Shown: positions 1 to 8,588 of the stretch, in pieces
Layout of the letters: every line of letters starts with the position of its first letter
Numbering within the stretch: position 1 is the first letter of the stretch
Origin: Stenotrophomonas africana
Lineage (GTDB): Bacteria > Pseudomonadota > Gammaproteobacteria > Xanthomonadales > Xanthomonadaceae
Assembly: GCF_013004645.1 (NCBI RefSeq)
Contig: NZ_JABEME010000001.1
Span: 372,001-436,000, forward strand
Direction of reading: 5' to 3'
Length of the DNA: 64,000 nucleotides
The notes under the pieces: model-generated
Seen by the model: only the letters and a program-made list of their open reading frames with translations
Told to the model about the DNA's origin: nothing
The model's database searches: none
Made by a program: the position numbers and the translations under genes

Positions 1-1416
1 GTCCAGCATGTAGCGGTAGTTGAACGCACGCGCCGCCTGCATGTTGCCCAGGTAGCTGTCGCCGTTGGTCTGCAGGCCGGTCCACTCACGCCACTTGTCC
101 GGGTAACCGATCTTGGGGGTGAAGCTGGCCCACTTTTCCAGTGCCTTCTTCCTGGTTTCTTCGCCCATCCACGGCAGCTGCTCCAGGCGTGCCTTCAGCG
201 CCTGCGACAGGTTTTCAACCAGGTGCTGCATGGCCACCTTCGACTCGGCCGGGAACACGGCATCGACGTACAGCTGGCCCAGGGCTTCACCCATGCCACC
301 GTTGACCGACTCCAGCACGCGCTTCCAGCGCGGCTGCATTTCCTTCTGGCCACGCAGGGTGGTGCCATAGAAATCGAAGTTGGCCTTCTCGAACTGGCTG
401 CTCAGGTACGGCGAGGCGTCGTCGATGGTGTGGAAGCGCAGGTAGGCCTGCCAGGTACTGGCCGGCACATCGGCGAGCATCTTGTCCATTTCACCGAAGA
501 AGCCCGGCTGCGCCAGCGAGAACTTCTGCGCGGCCGGCACCTTCAGGGTGTCGAACAGCGCGGTCCAGCTGAAGTTCGGGGTCAGCTTGTCGGCGTCTGC
601 GGCGCTGAGCGGGTTGTAGCGCTTGGCCGGGTCACGCATTTCGATGCGCGACATCGAGGCCTTGGCCAGGCGGGTTTCAAAGGCCATCACGGCCTTGGCC
701 TGCTCGGCGGCCTGCGCGGCGTCCACGCCGGACAGGGTCAGCACCTGGGCGATATAGGCCACGTAGGCATCGCGGATCTTGGCCTGCGCGTCGTCGAAGT
801 AGTAGCCCTTCTCCGGCAGGCCCAGGCCACCCTGGCCGACATAGGCGATGACGTTGGCCGAATCCTTGTAGTCGGCATTGGCGAACAGCGAGAACAGCAC
901 GCCCTTGCCCTCGGCCTGGCTGTCGCGCAGGTACTGGGTGATGGCGGCGGTGTCGTTCAGCGCGGTGATCTTGTCCAGCTGCGGCTGCAGCGGCGCCAGG
1001 CCGGCCGCTTCGATCTTCGCTTCATCGTTGCCGGTCTTCCAGATGTCACCGATCTTGGCCTCCACCGAGCCGGCCTTGGCCTGGCTCGCGGCGGCCTGCT
1101 GCACCAGCGCGTGCTGCACTTCCAGCGAGCGCTCGCGCAGGATCTCGAAGCTGCCCCAGGTGGTCTGGTCGCCCGGCACCGGGTTGGCCTTCAGCCACTT
1201 GCTGTTGACGAAGCCATTGAGGTCGGTACAGGCCGAGATGGCCGGATCGAGGTCTGCGCTGTTGAGCGAGATCAGCGGCGTCTTGATCTGCGACAGGTCG
1301 AAGGCCGGCTTGGCGTCGGCGCTGGCCGCCGGCGCGGTTTCATTCTTGCCACAGGCCGCCAGCGAGGCAGCGATGGCGATGGTCAGGCCCAGCGGGACCA
1401 GGTTGCGGACGTTCAT
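1..1416 (-). CDS. M13-family (neprilysin/PepO-like) zinc metallopeptidase lipoprotein, partial
   Basis: The 472 N-terminal residues of a lipoprotein peptidase are present; the gene runs off the left edge, so the catalytic HExxH domain is outside the window. The start ATG is preceded by AGGAG. The N-terminus has a signal peptide ending in the lipobox LAAC, followed by a low-complexity linker. Residues from about 60 on (ACTDLNGFVNSKWL, then GSFEILRERS) match the start of M13 peptidases, and the helical N-terminal M13 domain follows. Family members are envelope-located endopeptidases that degrade oligopeptides. The gene stands alone and is followed in the divergent space by a SMAG repeat pair. 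The family call is firm; the substrate is unknown. Confidence 0.88.
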   Translation of the reverse strand, partial: MNVRNLVPLGLTIAIAASLAACGKNETAPAASADAKPAFDLSQIKTPLISLNSADLDPAISACTDLNGFVNSKWLKANPVPGDQTTWGSFEILRERSLEVQHALVQQAAASQAKAGSVEAKIGDIWKTGNDEAKIEAAGLAPLQPQLDKITALNDTAAITQYLRDSQAEGKGVLFSLFANADYKDSANVIAYVGQGGLGLPEKGYYFDDAQAKIRDAYVAYIAQVLTLSGVDAAQAAEQAKAVMAFETRLAKASMSRIEMRDPAKRYNPLSAADADKLTPNFSWTALFDTLKVPAAQKFSLAQPGFFGEMDKMLADVPASTWQAYLRFHTIDDASPYLSSQFEKANFDFYGTTLRGQKEMQPRWKRVLESVNGGMGEALGQLYVDAVFPAESKVAMQHLVENLSQALKARLEQLPWMGEETRKKALEKWASFTPKIGYPDKWREWTGLQTNGDSYLGNMQAARAFNYRYMLD

Positions 1417-1498
1417 GAGGCTCTCCTGCGGGTAATTTCACAGGGTAGCCGGGGGAGCCCACGGCACGGACCGGCCAAAGGTCACAGGACGCCCTTCT

Positions 1499-1590
1499 GT
1501 AGAGTCGAGCCATGCTCGACTGCTCTCCGTTCCGGGTTCATGGCGCGTGCGGCAAGAGGCCAACAGCAGTCGAGCATGGCTCGACGCTAC
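1499..1590. repeat. SMAG-type REP pair (GTAG ... CTAC)
   Basis: Two palindromic units built on GTCGAGCCATGCTCGAC face each other, beginning with GTAG and ending with CTAC, separated by about 40 bp. This is the structure of the S. maltophilia SMAG REP family. It sits between the M13 peptidase start and the gpmA terminator. Confidence 0.85.
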
Positions 1591-1621
1591 AAAAAGCGAA
1601 GGCCGGCTTGCGCCGGCCTTC
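1591..1621 (-). terminator. Rho-independent terminator of gpmA
   Basis: A 10-bp perfect stem (GAAGGCCGGC / GCCGGCCTTC, loop 1608-1611) lies immediately after the gpmA stop codon and is followed on the minus strand by a run of five T. Confidence 0.9.
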
Positions 1622-1627
1622 TGCTTC

Positions 1628-2377
1628 TTACTTCGCCTTGCCCTGGTTGGCCACGGCTTCAGCGGCCTTGCGCGCCGCTTCCGGGTCGCCCAGGTAGCGG
1701 AACGACTGCACGGTCAGATCATCGTTCAGTTCGAACAGCAGCGGGATGCCGGTCGGGATGTTCAGCTCGAGGATTTCCTCGCGCGAGACGTTGTTGAGGT
1801 ACTTGTACAGGGCGCGCAGCGAGTTGCCGTGGGCGGTGACCAGCACGGTCTTGCCGTCCTTCAGCTGCGGCGCGATGGCGTCATGCCAGTACGGCAGCAC
1901 GCGGTCCAGGGTGGTCGCCAGCGATTCGGTGCCCGGCAGCGCGTTGCGATCCAGGCCGGCGTAGCGGCGGTCATGGATCGGGTGGCCCGGATCTTCCAGG
2001 TCCATGGCCGGTGGCGGGATGTCGTACGAACGACGCCACACCTTGACCTGGTCCTCGCCGTGCTTGGCGGCGGTCTCGGCCTTGTCCAGGCCCTGCAGGC
2101 CGCCGTAGTGGCGCTCGTTGAGGCGCCAGGACTTGTTCACCGGCAGCCAGTCCTGCTCCAGTTCGGCCAGCGCACCCTGCAGCGTGCGAATGGCGCGCTT
2201 GAGCACGGAGGTGTGGGCGACGTCGAACTGCAGGCCTTCCTCGCGCATCAGGCGACCGGCGGCGGCCGCTTCCCGGCGCCCCTGCTCGGTGAGGTCGACA
2301 TCGACCCAGCCGGTGAAGCGGTTGTCCAGGTTCCACTGGCTCTGGCCATGGCGCAACAGTACGAGTTTACGGGTCAC
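1628..2377 (-). CDS. gpmA: 2,3-bisphosphoglycerate-dependent phosphoglycerate mutase
   Basis: Cytosolic glycolytic/gluconeogenic enzyme interconverting 3- and 2-phosphoglycerate through a phospho-histidine. The 249-residue length matches the dPGM family. The N-terminus has the signature [12 protein letters not shown] with the phospho-accepting His at residue 10, then [32 protein letters not shown] and the second catalytic histidine in [15 protein letters not shown]. The start is taken as GTG (GTG ACC CGT AAA), because the family begins exactly here; an in-frame upstream extension exists but is not conserved in such proteins. It is transcribed alone and ends at a strong terminator. Confidence 0.97.
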   Translation of the reverse strand: MTRKLVLLRHGQSQWNLDNRFTGWVDVDLTEQGRREAAAAGRLMREEGLQFDVAHTSVLKRAIRTLQGALAELEQDWLPVNKSWRLNERHYGGLQGLDKAETAAKHGEDQVKVWRRSYDIPPPAMDLEDPGHPIHDRRYAGLDRNALPGTESLATTLDRVLPYWHDAIAPQLKDGKTVLVTAHGNSLRALYKYLNNVSREEILELNIPTGIPLLFELNDDLTVQSFRYLGDPEAARKAAEAVANQGKAK

Positions 2378-2471
2378 TGCAGGGTCTCCAACGCGAGGAA
2401 AGGCAGGCCGCCATTGTAGCCCCGGGCGCCGCTCACCGGGCCGTGGCACCGCGCATGCGATGCTGTGGCCA

Positions 2472-3146
2472 ATGAATACGGTGATCGACCCCGGGCGCTG
2501 GGAAGGCAGCGTCGCCACTGCCCGCGCGCAGCAGATCCAGCTGGCCGGCCGCGTGGAACGCCAGGACCGCCTGCCACGCAACGTGCGCTGGCTGGCCGGG
2601 CTGGATGTCGGCTTTGAAGACAACGGCGCCATCACCCGTGCCGCGGCGGTGCTGCTGGATGTGAAGACGCTGCAGCCCGTGGCGCAGGAGATTGCACGGA
2701 TTCCTACGGTGATGCCCTACATCCCCGGCCTGCTCAGCTTCCGCGAACTGCCGGCACTGCTGGCCGCGCTGGCGCTGCTGCCGCGGGCGCCGGATCTGGT
2801 GTTCGTCGATGGCCACGGCATCAGCCATCCGCGCAGACTGGGCGTGGCCGCGCATCTGGGCGTGGTCACCGACCTGCCGAGCATCGGCGTGGCCAAGTCG
2901 AAACTGGTGGGCCGGTTCGTCGAACCGGGCGCCGAGGCCGGTGCACATACGCCGCTGCTGGATGGCGATGAACAATTGGGCTGGGTGTTGCGCAGCAAGG
3001 TGCGCTGCAAGCCGCTGTTCGTGGCCGGCGGCCATCGGGTCAGTGCCGATACCGCGCTGGACTGGGTGCAGCGCACACTGCGCGGTTACCGGCTGCCGGA
3101 GCCGACCCGGCTGGCGGATCGGCTGGCGTCCCGACGGGACGAATGA
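2472..3146 (+). CDS. nfi: Endonuclease V (deoxyinosine 3'-endonuclease)
   Basis: Repair nuclease that nicks DNA at the second phosphodiester bond 3' of deoxyinosine and other deaminated bases. The 224-residue protein carries the family motifs: AGLDVGF with metal ligand Asp45, the wedge/base pocket [10 protein letters not shown] with Glu92, and [14 protein letters not shown] with Asp113, followed by GVAKSKL. All three catalytic acidic residues are present. An alternative in-frame ATG lies 12 bp upstream at 2460. The gene is divergent from gpmA with under 100 bp between the start codons, and is followed by a SMAG pair. Confidence 0.95.
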   Translation: MNTVIDPGRWEGSVATARAQQIQLAGRVERQDRLPRNVRWLAGLDVGFEDNGAITRAAAVLLDVKTLQPVAQEIARIPTVMPYIPGLLSFRELPALLAALALLPRAPDLVFVDGHGISHPRRLGVAAHLGVVTDLPSIGVAKSKLVGRFVEPGAEAGAHTPLLDGDEQLGWVLRSKVRCKPLFVAGGHRVSADTALDWVQRTLRGYRLPEPTRLADRLASRRDE

Positions 3147-3198
3147 CCTTCGCTGCTCTGGACGGATGCAGACTGCGCGATCGCGTCGGAACGATTGG

Positions 3199-3285
3199 GT
3201 AGAGTCGACTTCCCGTCGACTATCGCGCGCAGCGCGGGATTTGCCGCAGCCTCGCAGAGAGCAGTCGACTGACAGTCGACTCTAC
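3199..3285. repeat. SMAG-type REP pair
   Basis: GTAGAGTCGAC-type hairpin unit and an inverted second unit ending GTCGACTCTAC enclose a spacer that starts TATCGCGCGCAGCGCGGG. The same spacer start occurs in the pair at 8501-8588, so the two dimers share an internal sequence as well as their ends. Confidence 0.85.
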
Positions 3286-3353
3286 CAAGGCGATTTCGCC
3301 CCGTCGGTTTCGCCCGGTCGGTTTCGCCCAACCGGCGTGCCCGCACTTCCCAC

Positions 3354-4334
3354 TCAACGATGCACGTGGCCGCGATGGCCCTGCGCGTCCTCGCCGTGGT
3401 CGTGGCCCTCATGGCCCTTGTGCTCGCCGCCCTTGGCCGGCGCCGGTTCACCACAGGCTTCGCCGCAGTGGTCCGCTTCGATCTGCAGCGTCACGTGCTC
3501 GATGCCGAAGTCATCGTGCAGGCGCGCGCCCAGCTCGCGGCGCAGCGCGTCGGCATCGGTGCCATCGCGCATCACGATGTGCGCGGTCAGCGCCGGCGTG
3601 CTGGAGGCCAGCGCCCACACATGCAGGTCATGCACGTCCAGCACTGCGGTGTGACCGGACAGGCTGTCGCGTACCCTGGCCACGTCCATGCCCTTGGGTA
3701 CGCCTTCCAGCAGCACGTTGATCGCCTCACGCATCAGCACGTAGGTGCGCGGCAGCACCCACAGGCCGATCAGTACCGCCAGGATCGGATCGATCGGTTT
3801 CCAGCCGGTCCACTTGATCAACAGCGCACCCGCAATCACCGCCACCGAGCCGAGCATGTCCGCCCACACTTCCAGGTAGGCGCCCTTCACGTTGAGGCTC
3901 TCGCCGCTGCCGGCCTGCAGCAGGCGCATCGAGATCAGATTGATGACCAGGCCCGCTGCGGCAATCACCAGCATGCCCGACGAGGCGATCTCCTGCGGCT
4001 CGCGGAAACGCCCAATGGCCTCCCACAGGATGTAACCGGCGACCACGAACAGCATCGCACCGTTGATCATCGCGCCCAGCGCTTCCAGGCGCGCATAGCC
4101 GTAGGTGCGGCGCGCATCCGGCGGGCGACGGCTCAGCCGTACCGCGACCAGCGCGATCATCAGTGCCAGTGCATCGGTGGCCATGTGCGCCGCGTCGGAC
4201 AGCAGCGCCAGGCTGTTGGTCCAGAACGCGCCCACCACCTCGACGATGAGGAAGGTGGAGGTCAGGCCGAGCGCCCACCGCAAGGGTTTCTCGTGGCGGA
4301 TCTCGGATGGCAGGTGATCGTGGTCGTGGCCCAT
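3354..4334 (-). CDS. Cation diffusion facilitator (CzcD/ZitB-like) metal efflux transporter
   Basis: Inner-membrane proton antiporter of 326 residues, expected to export divalent metal such as zinc. The start MGHDHDH is a histidine-rich tail; six transmembrane segments follow, then a cytoplasmic ferredoxin-like domain (HDLHVWALASSTPALTAH, about 230-290) and a second His-rich tail (KGGEHKGHEGHDHGED). The TM2 metal site reads HMATD (His50, Asp54). The usual TM5 HxxxD appears as EVWAD, so one histidine ligand is replaced by Glu; metal preference may differ from Zn-specific members. The longer reading frame upstream lacks the family start and is not used. The gene is monocistronic. Confidence 0.9.
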   Translation of the reverse strand: MGHDHDHLPSEIRHEKPLRWALGLTSTFLIVEVVGAFWTNSLALLSDAAHMATDALALMIALVAVRLSRRPPDARRTYGYARLEALGAMINGAMLFVVAGYILWEAIGRFREPQEIASSGMLVIAAAGLVINLISMRLLQAGSGESLNVKGAYLEVWADMLGSVAVIAGALLIKWTGWKPIDPILAVLIGLWVLPRTYVLMREAINVLLEGVPKGMDVARVRDSLSGHTAVLDVHDLHVWALASSTPALTAHIVMRDGTDADALRRELGARLHDDFGIEHVTLQIEADHCGEACGEPAPAKGGEHKGHEGHDHGEDAQGHRGHVHR

Positions 4335-4427
4335 GGCAACAGCTCCTTTGCGATGGAGGCAGGCTACGCTGGCGGCCGTGGGGAAACTATCACGGTGTTT
4401 ATAACATTGCAGGCGTGCAGCTCCGTT

Positions 4428-4496
4428 GCCGCCGGGCATGGCCCGGCGCGACCGGTGTGGCATGCCCGTCCCGGTAACGCCAGGCCATGCCTGGCG
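4428..4496. repeat. Degenerate SMAG/REP-like palindrome pair
   Basis: Two palindromes, GCCGGGCATGGCCCGGC (4431-4447) and CGCCAGGCCATGCCTGGCG (4478-4496), lie between the end of the TonB receptor and the start of the CDF gene. The terminal GTAG is not intact (GTAA before the second), so this is called a decayed copy. Confidence 0.55.
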
Positions 4497-4524
4497 AGCC
4501 CGGGGGAACGACGCCTGCCAGCGA

Positions 4525-6774
4525 TCAGAAGCCGAAGCGCAGGCTGGCCCAGTAGGCGCGGCCCGGCTCGTTGTAAGTCGCCGCGCCAGCGTCGCTGCTG
4601 TTGGCCTCGCGGAACAGGCGCTTGTCGGCCAGGTTGTTGACACCGAAGCCGAAGCTGACCGTCTCGGTCACCTTGTAGCGCGCGCTCACGCCCCAGATGT
4701 TGTACGCACCGCGATCCTGCAGCGCGATCAACGGGTCGCAGGTGCCGGTGCAGCGCGGATCATTGTTGATGTTGGTGGTGGCCGGCTTCTGCTTGCCATA
4801 GAACGTGCCGGTCAGCAGCAGCGACAGCTTGTCGGTGGCCTGCCAGTCCAGCATCGTGTTGATCGTGTACTTCGGAATCACCGACAGCGGCTGGCCGGTG
4901 CTCTTGTTCTCGTTCTCCACCATGTAGGTGAAATTGTTGCTCCACTTCAGGCGGTTGCCCTGCTCCCCGAGCAGCGGAATCACCAGGTTGCCTTCCAGCC
5001 CCTGCACGATCGCCTTCGGTGCGTTCTCCCAGCGGAAGATGCGGCCCTTGGTATCGGCAGTCAGCCCGATCTGGGTGTAGCCGGCCTGGATCTTGTCCTT
5101 GTAGTCGTTGTGGAAGTACGTCAGGGACGCCTGCCAGCCACTCTGCGGCGCCCACTCGATGCCCAGCTCCTTGTTCAGGCTGGTTTCCGCCTTCAGGTCC
5201 GCATTGCCACGCATGTAGCAGCCGGCGCCCAGGCTCGGCAGTGCATTCGGGCAGCCATTGCCACGGGTGTAATACAGATAGTCCGGATTCGACTGGTACA
5301 GGTTCGGTGCCTTGAATGCACGGGCGATACCGCCCTTCACCACCCAGTCGCTGTTGATGCGGAACTGCGCATTGAGGCTGGGGCTGGTGTTGTTGCCGAA
5401 CTGGCTGTGGTGGTCGAAGCGCAGGCCCGGCGTGACGATCCAGCGCTCACCCAGGTAGATGTTGTCTTCCACGAACACGGCCGTGGTCTGCGCATCGGCC
5501 TTGCCGCGCGCGCGATTGGCCGACAGCCCCGGGATGCCGCCGCCACTGCTGCTGGACTGGCTCATCGAATACGGGTCGGTCAGGCGGCTGTCGAGGTACT
5601 CGAAGCCCAGCGTCCAGATGTTCTCGGCGCCACCGAGCGTGGTCGGGAAGCTGACTTCGCCGTCCAGCTGGTAGTTGCGCAGGCGCGAGGTCGACCAGTC
5701 GGTGCCGTTGAAGCTGCCTTCCGGGCCACCGGCCAGGCCTTCGTTGATACGCGAATTGTTCACCGCTTCCACTGCAGCCGTTACTCGCGAGGTCACATCA
5801 CCCCACCGGCCGCGATGGGTGACCGCGCCGGTGGTGCGGTACATGCGGTTGGTCTCGGCCTGCTGCTCGGCCAGGGCCGCCAGATCGATCGGTGTCGAGG
5901 TGCCGGTGGTGCTGACCGCGCGGTCGCCGGCATAGATGTTGCCCTGGCGGCTGGTGCCGGCTTCGAACTCGACCACCTGGTTGGCGGTCACGTCCCAGCG
6001 CAGCAACGCGTTGATGTCGCGGTTCTTGACGCCCTCACGGCCGGCTGGCGGCACCGCGTTCGGATTCGTCGCGAAGTCACGGTTGAGTTCCAGCGAATCG
6101 GCGTCGGTGTTGTTGAGATTGCCGTACAGGCGGAACGACAGGGTGTCGGTCATCGGCCCGCTCAACTGCAGGCCGACGCGCTCGCTGCCGCCTTCGGCGC
6201 TGTGCTCGGGCACCAGGCCATACAGGTCGACCGCACCGGTCAGATCGCCGGTCGGGCGCTTGGTGATGATGTTGACCACGCCGCCGGAAGCACCCGAGCC
6301 ATAGCGTGCCGCCGCCGGGCCGCGCAGCACTTCGATGCGCTCGATCATTTCCGCCGGCACCCAGTTGGTATCACCGCGGGTATTGCGCTCACCGCTGCGG
6401 CCCATGCGCACGGCATCACGCGCGCCGATGCGCTTGCCGTCGACCAGGATCAGGGTGTTTTCCGGGCCCATGCCACGCAGGTCGATCTGGCGGTTGTTGC
6501 CGTATTGGCCCGAGGCACTGTTGCCGGTGAGGTTGACGCCCGGCATGGTCCGCAGCAGCTCGGCGATGTCGTTGGCCGGCGGGCGCTTGGCGATGTCCTC
6601 GGCGGTGATGGTCGAAGTGCCCAACGCCTGGCGCGCAATCTGCGAGGCGGTGACGTGCACCGTGTCGATATCGGTGGCCTCGGTTTCGGCCTGGGCGGTC
6701 AGGGCGCTTCCCGCCAGCAGGGCGGCAACGGCAAGCGCCAGCGGGCGCGGCGAAAGGACAACGGCAGGAGACAT
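4525..6774 (-). CDS. TonB-dependent catecholate siderophore receptor (FepA/PfeA-like)
   Basis: Outer-membrane receptor of 749 residues. A signal peptide (cleavage near AQA-ET) precedes a TonB box-like DTVHVTA. The plug contains ELLRTMPGVNLTGNSASGQYGNNRQIDLRG and the region GMGPENTLILVDGKR, then SGERNTRGDTNWVPAEMIER and VLRGPAAARYG, which is the signature block of the FepA/PfeA/IroN group for catecholate ferric siderophores. The barrel ends with a C-terminal Phe (RFGF). A candidate Fur box lies about 120 bp upstream, so iron repression is expected. No siderophore biosynthesis genes are adjacent. Enterobactin-type ligands are likely but the exact ligand is inferred. Confidence 0.93.
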   Translation of the reverse strand: MSPAVVLSPRPLALAVAALLAGSALTAQAETEATDIDTVHVTASQIARQALGTSTITAEDIAKRPPANDIAELLRTMPGVNLTGNSASGQYGNNRQIDLRGMGPENTLILVDGKRIGARDAVRMGRSGERNTRGDTNWVPAEMIERIEVLRGPAAARYGSGASGGVVNIITKRPTGDLTGAVDLYGLVPEHSAEGGSERVGLQLSGPMTDTLSFRLYGNLNNTDADSLELNRDFATNPNAVPPAGREGVKNRDINALLRWDVTANQVVEFEAGTSRQGNIYAGDRAVSTTGTSTPIDLAALAEQQAETNRMYRTTGAVTHRGRWGDVTSRVTAAVEAVNNSRINEGLAGGPEGSFNGTDWSTSRLRNYQLDGEVSFPTTLGGAENIWTLGFEYLDSRLTDPYSMSQSSSSGGGIPGLSANRARGKADAQTTAVFVEDNIYLGERWIVTPGLRFDHHSQFGNNTSPSLNAQFRINSDWVVKGGIARAFKAPNLYQSNPDYLYYTRGNGCPNALPSLGAGCYMRGNADLKAETSLNKELGIEWAPQSGWQASLTYFHNDYKDKIQAGYTQIGLTADTKGRIFRWENAPKAIVQGLEGNLVIPLLGEQGNRLKWSNNFTYMVENENKSTGQPLSVIPKYTINTMLDWQATDKLSLLLTGTFYGKQKPATTNINNDPRCTGTCDPLIALQDRGAYNIWGVSARYKVTETVSFGFGVNNLADKRLFREANSSDAGAATYNEPGRAYWASLRFGF

Positions 6775-6894
6775 GATCTGGACCTTCTGGCAGGGCTACG
6801 GGGCCTCTGGCAAAGGGCTTGAGGCAACGACGAGGGGGAGGCGGAGCATCGCTGCAGTCGCCTGCGGCCCGATCCGTGCGCGCATTCTCCCACC

Positions 6895-6915
6895 AATGCG
6901 ATTGATTCTCAAATG
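6895..6915 (-). promoter_or_regulatory. Candidate Fur box upstream of the FepA-like receptor
   Basis: On the minus strand the site reads CATTTGAGAATCAATCGCATT, the GAGAATCA-centred pattern typical of Fur boxes, with a matching imperfect inverted half. It is 120 bp upstream of the receptor start. Assigned by eye, and supported by the kind of gene it precedes. Confidence 0.55.
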
Positions 6916-7060
6916 CGTTCGCTCATTGCCGCAGCCATGGCGATGTGCTTTGCGCACCGTGCAACCCTGCACCGCGCGTAAACTGGCCGGCTAACCCGCC
7001 ATCAACCGTACGCCGTCGCGGCCGATACCCGTGGTTTGCCGTACGCAGTCAGAGATCGAC

Positions 7061-8476
7061 GTGGAACCACCCCAATTGGACGATGCCAGCCAGCCGCTGG
7101 CCGAGGCTTGGCAGCAGTGCCTGCTGCAGGCCGGCCCTGCCGCCACCGCGCTGCTCAAGTGCGCTGCCACCGATGCCCCACCCGCGCTGGCCCAGCGCTT
7201 CTATGAAGTGCTGCTGCAGGACGGGCGTGCACGCCGCTTCCTGTCCCACGACCAGGTCAAACAGCGTCTGCAGCCGGCCATGCAGCGCTGGCTGGTGCAA
7301 CTGCTGACCACTGACGCCTCCGGCATCGCCACCACCGTCGCCTCGCAGCGGGTGATCGGCGACGTACATGCGCGGGTCGGCATCCCGGTCGACCTGGTCA
7401 CCCGCGGTGCGCGCGTACTCAAGCACGAGCTGTTCGTGCGCCTGCGCGACGAGGCACCCGACAGCGCGACCGCATTCGCTGCCATCGCCTGCCTCAGCGC
7501 GATCATGGACATCGCCATGGAAGGCATGACGCTGGCCTATACCCATGCGCGCGAGCGCTCCACCCGTGCCGACGCCGCCTACCGGCTGTTCTCGCTGGTA
7601 CAGAACGTCGGTACCGAACGAGAGCGCCAGCGTGCACTGCTGCTGGACTGGGAAAACGCCCTGCTGTACGCACTCGCCGGTCATGTGCAGGCCAGCGACA
7701 ACGCCAGCCTGGCCACCTCGGAGTTCGGCCTGTGGTTCACCCACAAGGGCATCCCGAGCTTCGGCGAGAGCAGCGAAACGCAGCAGGTGGGCAAGTTGAT
7801 GGCCCGCATTGACGGCCACCTGCAGCGCGCGAGCGGCGATGCCCCGGCACAGCGACTGGCGGTGCTGCCGGCCATCCGCGAGGACCTGGCCGCCATCCGC
7901 ACCCTGATGACACTGCTGTTCGAGCGCATCGGTGAACTCGATGCCGGCAGCGACGCGCTGACCAACCTGCTCAACCGTCGCTTCCTGCCTACCGTGCTGC
8001 GTCGGGAAATCGAGCTGGCCACCCGCAACCGCACACCGTTCTCGCTGCTGCTGCTCGACCTGGATCATTTCAAGGCAATCAACGACGGCCATGGCCACGA
8101 TGCCGGCGACCGCGCGTTGCAGCACGTGGCCGGCCTGCTCGGCCAGCTCACGCGTGGCAGCGACTACCTGTTCCGCTATGGCGGCGAAGAATTCGTGGTG
8201 GTGCTGGTGGCCGCCAGCGAATCGCAGGCGACCGTGATCGCCGAGAGCCTGCGCCGGCAGATCGCACAGTCGCCGGTAGCGCTGGCCAATGGTCAGGTGC
8301 TGGAGCTGACCGCCAGCATCGGCGTGGCCGGTCACGATGGTCATCCGGACTACGAGCGGCTGATGGCACGTGCCGACGCCGCGATGTACGAGGCCAAGCG
8401 CAGCGGCCGCAACCGCGTGGTGGTGGCCAGCGAGGCACTGCAGGAAGCACCGGGACGGCGGGCATTGCAGCGGTAG
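7061..8476 (+). CDS. Globin-coupled sensor diguanylate cyclase (DosC/YddV-like)
   Basis: Predicted heme-based oxygen (or CO/NO) sensor making c-di-GMP. Residues 1-170 form a sensor globin: QRFYEVLLQD, FLSHDQVKQRLQPAMQRWL and DVHARVGIPVDLVTRGARVLK, with the expected proximal heme His at about 103. A linker helix region follows, and then a GGDEF domain with the active-site variant GGEEF; the inhibitory I-site RxxD (RGSD) sits five residues upstream, so product inhibition is likely. DALTNLLNRRFL and the terminal AMYEAKRSGRNRV are intact. The start is ambiguous: GTG at 7061 (VEPPQ) is preferred, GTG at 7031 would add ten residues. The gene is cytosolic and monocistronic. Confidence 0.93.
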   Translation: MEPPQLDDASQPLAEAWQQCLLQAGPAATALLKCAATDAPPALAQRFYEVLLQDGRARRFLSHDQVKQRLQPAMQRWLVQLLTTDASGIATTVASQRVIGDVHARVGIPVDLVTRGARVLKHELFVRLRDEAPDSATAFAAIACLSAIMDIAMEGMTLAYTHARERSTRADAAYRLFSLVQNVGTERERQRALLLDWENALLYALAGHVQASDNASLATSEFGLWFTHKGIPSFGESSETQQVGKLMARIDGHLQRASGDAPAQRLAVLPAIREDLAAIRTLMTLLFERIGELDAGSDALTNLLNRRFLPTVLRREIELATRNRTPFSLLLLDLDHFKAINDGHGHDAGDRALQHVAGLLGQLTRGSDYLFRYGGEEFVVVLVAASESQATVIAESLRRQIAQSPVALANGQVLELTASIGVAGHDGHPDYERLMARADAAMYEAKRSGRNRVVVASEALQEAPGRRALQR

Positions 8477-8500
8477 CCCGACGCGGACGGCAACCCAGGG

Positions 8501-8588
8501 GTAGAGTCGACTGCCAGTCGACTATCGCGCGCAGCGCGGGTTTTTTTGCAAGCTGACGGAAGAGCAGTCGACTAACAGTCGACTCTAC
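8501..8588. repeat. SMAG-type REP pair overlapping the 3' end of the MFS gene
   Basis: The pair begins GTAGAGTCGAC and ends GTCGACTCTAC with inverted units and a spacer starting TATCGCGCGCAGCGCGGG, shared with the copy at 3199. The stop codon of the MFS transporter falls inside the right unit at 8572. Confidence 0.87.

Noticed and set aside
223-1797. A 524-codon plus-strand frame opposite the M13 peptidase
   Set aside because: It runs through a SMAG repeat and the gpmA end, has no good ribosome site and its product has no recognisable fold.
4426-6822. A 798-codon open frame on the plus strand opposite the TonB receptor
   Set aside because: Long open antisense frames are common in very GC-rich genes. 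The translation is rich in Arg, Gln, His and Val without family motifs, while the minus strand encodes a clear FepA-like receptor.
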